DNA of 64,000 nucleotides from JBBRCX01 sp038204465 (GTDB taxonomy: Bacteria > Planctomycetota > Phycisphaerae > Tepidisphaerales > Tepidisphaeraceae): NCBI GenBank assembly GCA_038204465.1, contig JBBRCX010000003.1:1-64000 (forward strand), given 5' to 3'. A model generated the notes under the pieces. That model saw only the letters and a list, made by a program, of their open reading frames with translations, did not search any database and was not told the DNA's origin. Of this stretch, positions 25,916 to 33,835 are shown piece after piece. Each line of letters starts with the position of its first letter. Within the stretch, counting starts at the first letter, position 1. Position numbers and translations under genes: made by a program.

Positions 25916-26554
25916 TCAGGGGTTCGGACTGGCGGCGAGGTCCCGGCCGCTCGCGTAGGCGACTTCGGTTTTTACCTCCGCCAGCAGTTCCTTCACACGG
26001 GCGGCGTTCGTCCGGGCCACGACGGCGCCGCGCAGATTTGCGGGGCCGATCGGATCGTTCAGGCCCTGATTGATCATGGGCTTGAGCGTCGCATTGCGGA
26101 CCTCCAGCTTGACGGTCTTTCCGGCGGAGTCCAGCTTGACGAAGCCGGCGCCGGAATATTCCAGGACCTCCGCCGGGCCGCGACCACCACCACCGAAGAC
26201 ATACCAATGGATTGAGGCATTGGTGGCGGAGGGGTTGTCGGCTTTGGTGCCGCGCATCGGCTGGTAGAGGACGTGGATGTGCATGATCTGCCGGATTGCT
26301 GCGGATGCCGGGGATGCCCCAGCTTCATCCGCGACCCGGGCGGCGGCATCATCGAGCAGCACGACGTCCAGATCGCCCACGGAGCTGCGGCGGGCGAACG
26401 CCTGCTCGAACTCCTGGCGGTAGCGCTGGTGGTTTTCGCGGGAGGTCAGGGTGAGACTGCCCCGGTTTTCCGAGCATCCCAGCGCCATGGCAAGCAATGG
26501 CAGTGTGACAAGGAGGATCCGGCAGGCCCGGGAGCGGGGTTGGGTCTGACTCAC
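25916..26554 (-). CDS. Hypothetical lipoprotein
   Basis: A 212-residue protein with a type-II signal peptide: basic start, hydrophobic stretch and lipobox LLAMALGC (Cys about residue 27). The mature part includes a Gly-rich strand (WYVFGGGGRG) and an alternating hydrophobic pattern (GKTVKLEVRNATLKP), suggesting a small beta-sandwich. I do not recognise a family. The gene is 27 bp downstream of the amidohydrolase stop codon's opposite end, i.e. it is preceded on its own strand by the amidohydrolase gene's 3' side. Confidence 0.65.
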   Translation of the reverse strand: MSQTQPRSRACRILLVTLPLLAMALGCSENRGSLTLTSRENHQRYRQEFEQAFARRSSVGDLDVVLLDDAAARVADEAGASPASAAIRQIMHIHVLYQPMRGTKADNPSATNASIHWYVFGGGGRGPAEVLEYSGAGFVKLDSAGKTVKLEVRNATLKPMINQGLNDPIGPANLRGAVVARTNAARVKELLAEVKTEVAYASGRDLAASPNP

Positions 26555-26581
26555 TTGAAATCCTTTCGGGGGACATGACGG

Positions 26582-27457
26582 CTAGTCAAGGCCAAGGAGG
26601 CCCAGCGTGTCGCGCTCAACGATGCCGCGAAGGGCCTCGCGCGGAACCACCGGGAGGTTGGTCCCCTGGGCGATCTGGTTCATGCTGTAGAGGGCCTCGA
26701 TGATCTCGGTGGCGCTGGTGTAGGGAAAGTCGCTTCCGAACAGGAGTTTGTCGATCATGCCATGCTGATAGACCGAGACGAGCGCGTTGTACGCGTGCCA
26801 TGGCCGCGACAGGAGCCCGCTCACGTCGGCGAACACGCCGGGGTGCTTACCGAGCATGCAGATGGTTTCGTCGACCCATGGCTGGCCAAGCTGGGCGATC
26901 ACGATTCGAAGTTTGGGGAAAGTGCGGGCGACTTCGTCCAGCAGGTACGGCCGCCCATATTCGAGTTTGCTCTGCTCGCTGAATTGCCCGCTGGGATGGA
27001 AGAGGATGGGCATTCCAAGGCGCTCGGCCTCGGCGTAGATGGCCATGGCCCGCGAATCGGTGGGGTGGAAGTCCTGATTTGCGGGGGAGACGGTGATGCC
27101 GCGGAGGCGAAGGTCCGCCTGGGCCGCCCGCACCTCGACGAGAGCACCGCGTTCGGTGGGGTCGATTCCGGCGAAGCCGATCAGCTTTTGGGGGAAGCGG
27201 CTCACGTAGTCGGAAACGTAACGGTTGGGAATCTCCGCATGCAGATAACGGCTCTTAAAGCCGAGGACGATGGACTTATCGACGGAGGCGCTTTGGGCCC
27301 AGTGGTGATCGGTGTCGGCGGCGGGGACCGTTCGCCATTCGGATTTGAGCCCAGGCAGGCCCGCGGGTCGCGAGCGCGGCTTGGCGCCGTTTCCAAGATC
27401 GAGTTGGCCCAATTGTTCGGGGGACTGCCAGATGTGGGTATGACAATCAACGATCAT
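26582..27457 (-). CDS. Amidohydrolase-family (Amidohydro_2) metal hydrolase
   Basis: A 291-residue TIM-barrel hydrolase of the Amidohydro_2 group (ACMS decarboxylase/4-sulfomuconolactonase type). The metal-binding HxH is in DCHTHIW at residues 4-8, with further ligands in ILFHPSGQF and LLFGSDFPY (catalytic Asp). Substrates in this group are often carboxylated ring-cleavage products; the exact one is unknown. It lies 27 bp before the lipoprotein gene on the same strand, so the two may be co-transcribed. Confidence 0.87.
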   Translation of the reverse strand: MIVDCHTHIWQSPEQLGQLDLGNGAKPRSRPAGLPGLKSEWRTVPAADTDHHWAQSASVDKSIVLGFKSRYLHAEIPNRYVSDYVSRFPQKLIGFAGIDPTERGALVEVRAAQADLRLRGITVSPANQDFHPTDSRAMAIYAEAERLGMPILFHPSGQFSEQSKLEYGRPYLLDEVARTFPKLRIVIAQLGQPWVDETICMLGKHPGVFADVSGLLSRPWHAYNALVSVYQHGMIDKLLFGSDFPYTSATEIIEALYSMNQIAQGTNLPVVPREALRGIVERDTLGLLGLD

Positions 27458-27736
27458 AGATTCACTTCGGTCGAGACCGGCCAGTCAAAACCCACACCCC
27501 CGACTACAACCCGCAGACGGAACGGACAAGGCCCTCCTGGCCGGCACCGACGCGAATATCCTATGGACTTTGGTAAGTCGGTCAAAGGAAGCGGTCGCGA
27601 GTCAACCGCCGCGGTGGCGATGGTTGACCCGGTTCTATTTATCGGACGTAGGGCTGGGTTTGATGCAGATGAAATGTAAAGAGATATGGGAGCGTCACTT
27701 GAAACTGTTGAGGTCGCTGGCCGACGGGGCGACGGT

Positions 27737-28853
27737 TCAGCGTTTCTCCCGCTTGCGGCGGCGCAGCTCGGCGTCGATGTAGTCGTCGAGCTCTCCGCGG
27801 TCCAGGACGCTTTCGACGTTCGAAGTCTCCACGCCGGTGCGGTGGTCTTTGACGCGGCGGTCATCGAGGACATAGCTGCGGATCTGGTTTCCCCAGGCGA
27901 TCGAGCCCTTCTCGCCATACAGCTTCTTGAGTTCCTCGTCGCGCTTGGCCTGCTCGAGCAGCTCGAGGCGGCCCCTGAGCATCGCGATGGCCAGGCGCTT
28001 GTTCTGCTGCTGGCTGCGCTCGACCGAGCAGGTGACCTGGAGGCCGGTGGGCTTGTGGGTGATACGGACGGCGCTGGCGACTTTGTTGACGTTCTGCCCG
28101 CCCGGCCCGGAAGCGCGGACGAACGCGACGATCTCCATGTCGGCCTCGGGCACCTCGATTACGGAGGTGTCCTCCTCGAATTCCGGGACGACGTCGACCG
28201 ACGCGAAGCTGGTCTGACGTTTGTTTTGGGCGTTGAAGGGACTGGGGCGGACGAGCCGGTGCACGCCCGCTTCGGCGCGCATGTAGCCGTAGACGTAATC
28301 GCCGCGGACCAGCAGCGAGACGTCCTTGATGCCCGCCTGCTCGCCGAGCGTGCGGTCCACTTCACTCACTTCCCAGCCGCGCCGCTCGAAGAAGTAGAGG
28401 TACATGCGCAGCAGCATCTCGGCCCAGTCCTGGGCTTCGGTGCCGCCGGCGCCGGCGTGAATCTGGACAAAGGCGCTTCGGTGGTCGTTCTTTCCATCGA
28501 GCAGGGATTGGAGCTCGACTTTCTCACCCTTTGCCTCGAGATCGGCCAGCATGCGGTCCGCCTCGGCGATCGTATCGGCGTCGCCCGCTTCCGCACCGAG
28601 TTGGTACATCGCGCGAACATCGTCCACCCCGCGCAGCAGCGACTCGACGGGCTCGATGACGGCCTTGAGCACTTTCACTTCGCCGACGACAGACTTGGCG
28701 GTGTCCTGATTGTCCCAGAAGCCCGGCTCGCCCATCTTCGCTTCGAGTTCTTTGCGGCGGGTCAGTTTATTGGGGAAGTCAAAGAGAGTCCCGGATCGCG
28801 ATGATCCGGGCGGAAAGGCCTTCGATCGCCTGCGGCAGGTTCTCGTGAATCAT
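27737..28853 (-). CDS. prfB: Peptide chain release factor 2 (programmed +1 frameshift)
   Basis: RF2 recognises UAA and UGA stop codons and triggers hydrolysis of peptidyl-tRNA. Frame 1 starts at 28853 (MIHENLPQAIEG) and reaches an in-frame UGA after 24 codons at CTT TGA C; shifting +1 gives DFPNKLTRRKE and a 371-residue protein (E. coli 365). The domain-3 GGQ motif (SGPGGQNVNK) and the stop-codon-reading SPF motif (PSPFNAQNKRQ) are intact. Annotation from 28735 alone would miss the N-terminus. Convergent neighbours on either side are on the same strand. Confidence 0.95.
28778..28784 (-). promoter_or_regulatory. prfB autoregulatory frameshift site CTTTGAC
   Basis: The slippery CUU UGA C heptamer, where the stop is weakly read when RF2 is scarce and the ribosome shifts +1. 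Upstream on the mRNA there is only GGGA-like purine sequence, weaker than the AGGGGG stimulator of E. coli. Confidence 0.92.
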
Positions 28854-28894
28854 GCGGGGCAGACTACCACGAGCGGAGGAAGGCGCAAAGGCGG

Positions 28895-29323
28895 CTAGGT
28901 GGCATCCGTCAGCCATGCCAGCAGCCTGTTGAAGTCGAGCGGCTTGCGGAAGACGACGTCGGGCTGCAGGCGAGGGACGTCGATCATGGCTGTCAGGTCG
29001 CCCACGCCGGTGGCGACGGCAACGCGAATCGGAAGGTTCTTTGAACGGATGTATTGCAGGATTGAAGCCCCGTTGCCGTCGGGAAGCATGAGGTCGAGGA
29101 TGATCGCTGCGGGCTCCCATTGCAGCAGCGCGAGCCCTTCGGCCACGGTGCCGGCGTAGGCGCCGTCGAAGCCGGAATGCCGCAGGAGCATGCGCAGCGC
29201 GTTGCGGCTTGCGACATCGTCCTCCACAACGAGGATTCGTGTCTTCGTGTCGACGGTCTGCCCGGTTTCTAGAGAGGTGCTTGCCACACTCTGCACAGGG
29301 ACCTCGAAAGGAGTTGGCGGCAT
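28895..29323 (-). CDS. Stand-alone response regulator receiver protein
   Basis: A 142-residue CheY-like receiver with a 28-residue N-terminal extension. The acid pocket is Glu34-Asp35-Asp36 (VVEDD), the phosphoacceptor Asp77 (IILDLMLPDG), the switch Thr105 (VATG) and Lys127 (FRKPLD). No output domain follows. No histidine kinase is adjacent, so it works with a distant kinase or as a phosphate relay element (inference). Confidence 0.9.
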   Translation of the reverse strand: MPPTPFEVPVQSVASTSLETGQTVDTKTRILVVEDDVASRNALRMLLRHSGFDGAYAGTVAEGLALLQWEPAAIILDLMLPDGNGASILQYIRSKNLPIRVAVATGVGDLTAMIDVPRLQPDVVFRKPLDFNRLLAWLTDAT

Positions 29324-29459
29324 CGTACTCAGCGGGACTCGTTAAGTAGAACGCACGATATCGTTAGTTTTTAGAGATCGTGCGGCGTGCTGAAGTTTCA
29401 ACTTCGATAAGCTGGGTAGCTTTCAGCGATCAAGCGACCTTGAGCCTCGGGTTCTCAGC

Positions 29460-29993
29460 TCAGTCTTCAACCGGCTCGAGCACGGGAATGCTGACGCCCC
29501 GAGGGGTGGGTGCGGTCGCCGGAAGGTTGGGGATCGGCACGTCATCCAGCGTTCGAACGACGGCGATTTCGTCACAGCCCTCCTGCTTTGGGCAGCGGAC
29601 GCAGTCGCTCCAGACCTTCAGCGGGAGCGTCTCTTTCGCGACGGCTTCGAAGCCTAGCTTCTCGAAGAACCCCTGCTCGTAGGTGAGGGCCATCAGCTTG
29701 CGGATCTGCAGTTTTCGCGCTTCGCCAACGGCCCACTCGACGAGCCGGCGCCCGATCCCGCGTCCACTAAACTGGGCATCCACCGCGAGAGACCGGATCT
29801 CGGCGAGATCCGCCCAGATTACCGTGAGCGCGACGCAGCCCACGATCTGCCCTTCTTCCTCGTGGACGGCGAAGTCGCGCAGGTCTTCAAAGATCTGCGA
29901 GAGACTCTTGAACAGCATCTTTCCCAGCTCGGCGTGGCTGTTGATGATGTCCTGAATGCGCGGGACGTCATGAATTGTGGCGGGTCTGATCAT
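29460..29993 (-). CDS. GNAT N-acetyltransferase, ArgA-like
   Basis: A 177-residue GNAT enzyme. The acetyl-CoA loop is QFSGRGIGRRL; EIRSLAVDAQF is the preceding strand and EQGFFEKLGFE the C-terminal strand. The segment KVWSDCVRCPKQEGCDE, with its Cys cluster, is typical of the short ArgA-type amino-acid N-acetyltransferases that acetylate glutamate in arginine synthesis. The last 25 residues are Pro-rich and non-conserved. Assignment to N-acetylglutamate synthase is likely but not certain, and arginine genes are not adjacent. Confidence 0.8.
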   Translation of the reverse strand: MIRPATIHDVPRIQDIINSHAELGKMLFKSLSQIFEDLRDFAVHEEEGQIVGCVALTVIWADLAEIRSLAVDAQFSGRGIGRRLVEWAVGEARKLQIRKLMALTYEQGFFEKLGFEAVAKETLPLKVWSDCVRCPKQEGCDEIAVVRTLDDVPIPNLPATAPTPRGVSIPVLEPVED

Positions 29994-30064
29994 CTCGAAG
30001 CAGCGATCTCCGGAAGCATCATATCAGGAGGCGATGATCAACGCAGGGTTTGATTCCCGGCGTT

Positions 30065-30526
30065 TCAACAGCTGAAGACGAACTCGATCTCGACAGAGGC
30101 GTCCAGCGGCAGCGTATTCACTCCTACGGCGGCGCGGACGTGCTTGCCGGCTTCGCCGAAGAGTTCCAGCAGGAATTCACTCGCCCCGTTGGCTACCTTG
30201 GGCTGCTCGGTGAAAGCATCGTCGGAACTGACGAACGCGCCGATGCGCACGACGCCAGAAAGAGAGTCGAGGTCTGTTCCAATCGCCTTCATCGCCGCCA
30301 GGGCGTTGATCACGCACTGCCGCGCCGCGCCTTGGGCGGTTTCAAGATTGCAGCGAGACGGCACCTGACCGACCGCGAGCAGTTTGCCATCCTTCATGGG
30401 CAACTGTCCTGAGACGAAGATGAAGTCTCCCGCCCGCTTCGCCGGTACGTACGCGCCGAACGGTCCTGAGACCTGCGGCAGCACGATTCCCATCGAATTC
30501 ATTCGCTGTATCAGCGTGGTGTTCAT
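30065..30526 (-). CDS. RidA/YjgF-family protein
   Basis: A 153-residue RidA-family protein, whose members hydrolyse reactive enamine/imine intermediates made by PLP enzymes. Conserved pieces are PFGAYVPAKRAGDFIFVSGQ, the Q/N-rich helix and a VEIEF ending. The usual active-site Arg segment (xNVVRxxVF) is here GVVRIGAFVSS, so the key Arg is kept. This belongs to the YjgH-like, longer RidA subgroup. The chosen ATG gives MNTTLIQRMNSMGIVLP; a longer frame upstream lacks homology. Confidence 0.87.
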   Translation of the reverse strand: MNTTLIQRMNSMGIVLPQVSGPFGAYVPAKRAGDFIFVSGQLPMKDGKLLAVGQVPSRCNLETAQGAARQCVINALAAMKAIGTDLDSLSGVVRIGAFVSSDDAFTEQPKVANGASEFLLELFGEAGKHVRAAVGVNTLPLDASVEIEFVFSC

Positions 30527-30567
30527 GTGTGGATTCCCTGCCGCGTTTTGGAGAGGAGCGATCGTGT

Positions 30568-31569
30568 TCACAGCAGCCAACGCTCATCGGGCAGTGGCTC
30601 AACCAGTCCATCGAGCGGGATGCGCATGCTTTGCCACATCACCCAGCATTCCAACCCGAAGGGGATGAAGCCGATCAGGCCGATGAACGGCATTTCAAAG
30701 TAGCGCAAGCTTTCGGTCCCGCGGAGAAAACCCAGGTGATAGGTCCACTTCGCCAATGCCCAGTAGTTCCAGAATTCCCACAGCAGGCCGCAGAGCAGTC
30801 CCCCCGCAAAGGCGGCGAGCGTTCGGCCATACCAGCCCGACTGCCAGTCGCGGAACATGCTCGGCCGGCCCAGCTTCAGGTTGATCGGGTCGAGGAAGAA
30901 GACGAGGCTCGTCCAAAGCGTCAGGTTGGTCACCGGCGTCTGGCGGGTGAACGGCCAGACGAGCATGATCGCGCCGATCACCAATGCGAACCACTTCGCG
31001 CGGCGCGACATGCGCCAGGCGTTGCTGCGAGCGCGGTCGAAGAGTCCGAGGTTCAGGAAGATCTGCCCGCTCATCAGCATCGCGGGCACGATGGCCGCGA
31101 AGGCAAGGCCGTAACCCCAGAAGCGACTCCAGAAATTGCGCGATGGCATGCCGATGTATTCCCAGGCATCGATGAAGTAGAAGTTGATCCAGTCGAATAC
31201 GCACCAGATCACGACCGACGCCAGGCAGAGCATCGCGAAGTGGTGGGGACGCTGGCGCACGGGGCTCGTTCCGGTTTGCAGCGTGAGGATTCCTTCGAGC
31301 AGAAGCACGTAGCCGGGCCAGACCAACGGCGTCATGTTGATCGCGACGAAGCGCGCGAGTTTTGCGTAAGGGCTTTGCGGCGAGACCGCGAGCACGCCGA
31401 CGGCCTGGGAATGGGTGCGCACCGCGAATCGGTCGCGGGAACGCACGTCGCTGAAGAGGAGGATCTCGAGGGCGAGGATCCAGATGATGCCGAGCGAGAG
31501 GGTCCAGGGGATCTTCCGACGCTCGACAGAGCGCCCGCGGAGGCTGGAGATTGACTCGGTCGTGCTCAT
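30568..31569 (-). CDS. Polytopic membrane protein, unknown function
   Basis: A 333-residue protein with about eight hydrophobic segments spread over its length (for example TLSLGIIWILALEILLF, LCLASVVIWCVFDWINFYF and FAGGLLCGLLWEFWNYW). Trp- and Tyr-rich loops suggest an outer-facing ligand site, but no catalytic motif is seen and I recognise no family. The start is set at MSTTESISS; the open frame extends upstream without homology. It ends 42 bp upstream of the RidA start on the same strand. Confidence 0.65.
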   Translation of the reverse strand: MSTTESISSLRGRSVERRKIPWTLSLGIIWILALEILLFSDVRSRDRFAVRTHSQAVGVLAVSPQSPYAKLARFVAINMTPLVWPGYVLLLEGILTLQTGTSPVRQRPHHFAMLCLASVVIWCVFDWINFYFIDAWEYIGMPSRNFWSRFWGYGLAFAAIVPAMLMSGQIFLNLGLFDRARSNAWRMSRRAKWFALVIGAIMLVWPFTRQTPVTNLTLWTSLVFFLDPINLKLGRPSMFRDWQSGWYGRTLAAFAGGLLCGLLWEFWNYWALAKWTYHLGFLRGTESLRYFEMPFIGLIGFIPFGLECWVMWQSMRIPLDGLVEPLPDERWLL

Positions 31570-31688
31570 GGGATTCGTCACACAACCAGAACTGCTGTGA
31601 CTATATCGGAAGCCCGCCGCCATGTGGCTGGGTGTGGCCGATTCCAGGGGATCTCCGCGGAATGTTCGCCAATACTCTGACCGTATAG

Positions 31689-31707
31689 ACGGGCGGGACG
31701 CCCGTGC
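31689..31707. repeat. Third copy of the GGGCGGGACGCCCGTG palindrome
   Basis: ACGGGCG-GGA-CGCCCGT palindrome directly abutting the scpA stop codon (31707-31709). It matches the paired element at 10918-11033. Confidence 0.6.
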
Positions 31708-32594
31708 TACGTCGAAGTTTCCGCGTCGGCTTCGGAAGCACTTGTTGGCTGGGAGGGGAATTGCTGCGGTTCGTCGTGGTCGGGGGCGAGGTGCAGGGAT
31801 GCGTCGACGTAGGTCCTGCGGTGCTCTTCGGGCGCGGGGTCGATCTGGAGGTCGTTGAGATCTTCGCCCTGCTGCACGAGGATCTTTTTTTCGCGGATGA
31901 GTTCCAGAAGCGCCAGGAAGACGCCGATCATTTCGCTGCGGCTCTTGCGCCCGATCACGAGCTGGCGAAGCGTCAGCCGGCCTTCGCGGCTTAAGCGGTC
32001 TTCGATGTCGGCGGCATGCAGATCGATGGGGGTATCGTCGTAGGTGACTTCGTGGAAGCGCGGCTGACGTGGTCCGACTTCCTTCATCAGCCGGTCGAAT
32101 GCCGACATGAGGTCCCACACCTGGACTTCCTCCAGGTCTATCGGGGGCGGCTCATCCGCGTCGCCTTCCATTCGCGCGGGATAGCGAGCGAACCGGTTCT
32201 CGTGCGAGCGGTGCTGGCGGTCCAGTTGGCTGGCGGAATCCTTGAATCGCTTGTACTCCAGCAGCTTCTGCACCAGCTCCATGCGTGGGTCGGCCAGCTC
32301 CTGAGCGGCGGTCGTTCCCTGGCGCGGGTCGCTCGCGGGGGCGCGCGGCAGCAGCATTGCCGACTTGATCTCCATCAGCGTCGCGGCCATGACCAGGAAC
32401 TCGCCGGCCACGTTAATGTCCAGCGCCGAATCGGACGTCAGGTCCTTCAGAAGGCGAATGTGCGACAGATATGAATCGGTGATTCGCGCGATGGGGATGT
32501 CATAGATGTCCAGCTCGTCCCGCTTGAGCAGGTACAACAGCAGATCCATCGGGCCGTTGTAAACATCAAGCTCGACTCGGTATTCCACGTCCAT
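31707..32594 (-). CDS. scpA: Segregation and condensation protein A
   Basis: The kleisin subunit linking SMC heads with ScpB in the bacterial condensin. Its 295 residues start with YRVELDVYNGPMDLLLYLLK, the ScpA signature, followed by the conserved helices ELDIYDIPIARITDSYL and AGEFLVMAATLMEIKSAMLL, a variable charged linker and a C-terminal winged helix (LVIGRKSRSEMIGVFLALLE). The tail beyond about residue 255 is low complexity. scpB is not in the window. Confidence 0.92.
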   Translation of the reverse strand: MDVEYRVELDVYNGPMDLLLYLLKRDELDIYDIPIARITDSYLSHIRLLKDLTSDSALDINVAGEFLVMAATLMEIKSAMLLPRAPASDPRQGTTAAQELADPRMELVQKLLEYKRFKDSASQLDRQHRSHENRFARYPARMEGDADEPPPIDLEEVQVWDLMSAFDRLMKEVGPRQPRFHEVTYDDTPIDLHAADIEDRLSREGRLTLRQLVIGRKSRSEMIGVFLALLELIREKKILVQQGEDLNDLQIDPAPEEHRRTYVDASLHLAPDHDEPQQFPSQPTSASEADAETST

Positions 32595-32754
32595 CCCTGT
32601 CAGAGGTGTCTTGATTTTAGAGGGGGTGCTTCCATAATCCAGCCTGCGAGCGCGAGTTGAAGGTCAATGGCGCGCAGAATCGCTCGACTCTTTCCACACT
32701 TGTCCCATCGGCGATCCCATAGAAGCACAGATCCTCGAATTCACATTATCGGTC

Positions 32755-33753
32755 ATGCAGCAATCGATCCGCCAATTTGCCCAGGGGGTGATCGAAGCGG
32801 AGGCGGAGGCGGTGCGAGGCCTCTTGCCCGCGCTGGACGAGCAATTTGAGCGGGCGGTGAAGCTGATTCAGGAGTGCAAAGGGGCGGTGCTGACCAGCGG
32901 GATCGGCAAAGCCGGCCATGTCGCCCGCAAGCTCTCCGCCTCGTTCTCCAGCACGGGGACGCCGAGCCACTTCCTCAATCCCGCCGAGGCCCTGCATGGC
33001 GACCTGGGCTCCGTGCGGCAGGGCGATGTGGTGCTCATCCTTTCCTACAGCGGCGAAAGCGATGAAATCCTCCGCATGCTCAACGTGCTGAAGAAGTTAA
33101 GCCACCCGGTCATCGCCATCACGTCAACGGCGAACAGCGCGCTGGCACGCTTCAGCGACGTGGTTCTGAAGCTGGGCCGGATCGAGGAAGCGTGTCCCCT
33201 CGGCCTGGCTCCCAGCGCCAGTACAACGGCGATGGCAGCGCTGGGGGACGCGCTGTTCCTGTCGGTGATGAAGCAGCGAAACTTCACCGCCGACGACTTC
33301 GCCCTCTATCACCCGGCGGGGCAGCTTGGACGAAAGCTGATCCGCGTGCGCGAAGCGATGACCTTCCGGCGGGGCGAGAACCTGCCGATCGCGTCAGACC
33401 GGCTGACGGTGGGGCAGGTGCTGCACGAGGTCAGCAGCATCAAGCGCCGCAGCGGGGCCGTGATTTTGATCGACGACGCCGGACGGGTCTCGGGCATCTT
33501 CACCGATGGAGATCTGCGGCGCGTATTCACGGACGACGACGGGTCGGCCTCCCGGCGTCCGATCCGCGACGTCATGACGCGAAACCCCAAACGTATCCGC
33601 GGCGAGCAGCTTGCGAGCGAAGCAATGGCCATCATGCGCCCTCACCGGATCGACGAACTGCCGGTGGTCGATGACGCCGACAAGCCGATCGGGCTGATCG
33701 ACATCCAGGATCTTCTCGTCCTCCGCATGTTGGACATGGAGCCGGAAACCTGA
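32755..33753 (+). CDS. kdsD: Arabinose-5-phosphate isomerase (KpsF/GutQ)
   Basis: Converts ribulose-5-phosphate to arabinose-5-phosphate, first step of Kdo synthesis for LPS. The 332-residue protein has an SIS domain (about 35-175) with SGIGKAGHVARKLSASFSST, ILSYSGESDE and GLAPSASTT, then two CBS domains (about 205-325) with REAMTFRRGE and DVMTRNPKRI. These CBS modules usually bind nucleotides and tune activity. It is directly upstream of the LptC/LptA-like gene (83 bp), matching the Kdo-transport gene order of Gram-negative genomes. Confidence 0.92.
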   Translation: MQQSIRQFAQGVIEAEAEAVRGLLPALDEQFERAVKLIQECKGAVLTSGIGKAGHVARKLSASFSSTGTPSHFLNPAEALHGDLGSVRQGDVVLILSYSGESDEILRMLNVLKKLSHPVIAITSTANSALARFSDVVLKLGRIEEACPLGLAPSASTTAMAALGDALFLSVMKQRNFTADDFALYHPAGQLGRKLIRVREAMTFRRGENLPIASDRLTVGQVLHEVSSIKRRSGAVILIDDAGRVSGIFTDGDLRRVFTDDDGSASRRPIRDVMTRNPKRIRGEQLASEAMAIMRPHRIDELPVVDDADKPIGLIDIQDLLVLRMLDMEPET

Positions 33754-33835
33754 AACCTTCATCGCTTCTGTTCATGGTGCGCATTGCCGCCAGCGGGCGT
33801 CGATCGCGTCAATCGCCGGCTAACGCCTGACAACC

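Noticed and set aside
27686..28804. 372-codon plus-strand open frame opposite prfB
   Set aside because: prfB is conserved on the minus strand with GGQ and SPF motifs; the opposite frame lacks protein signatures.
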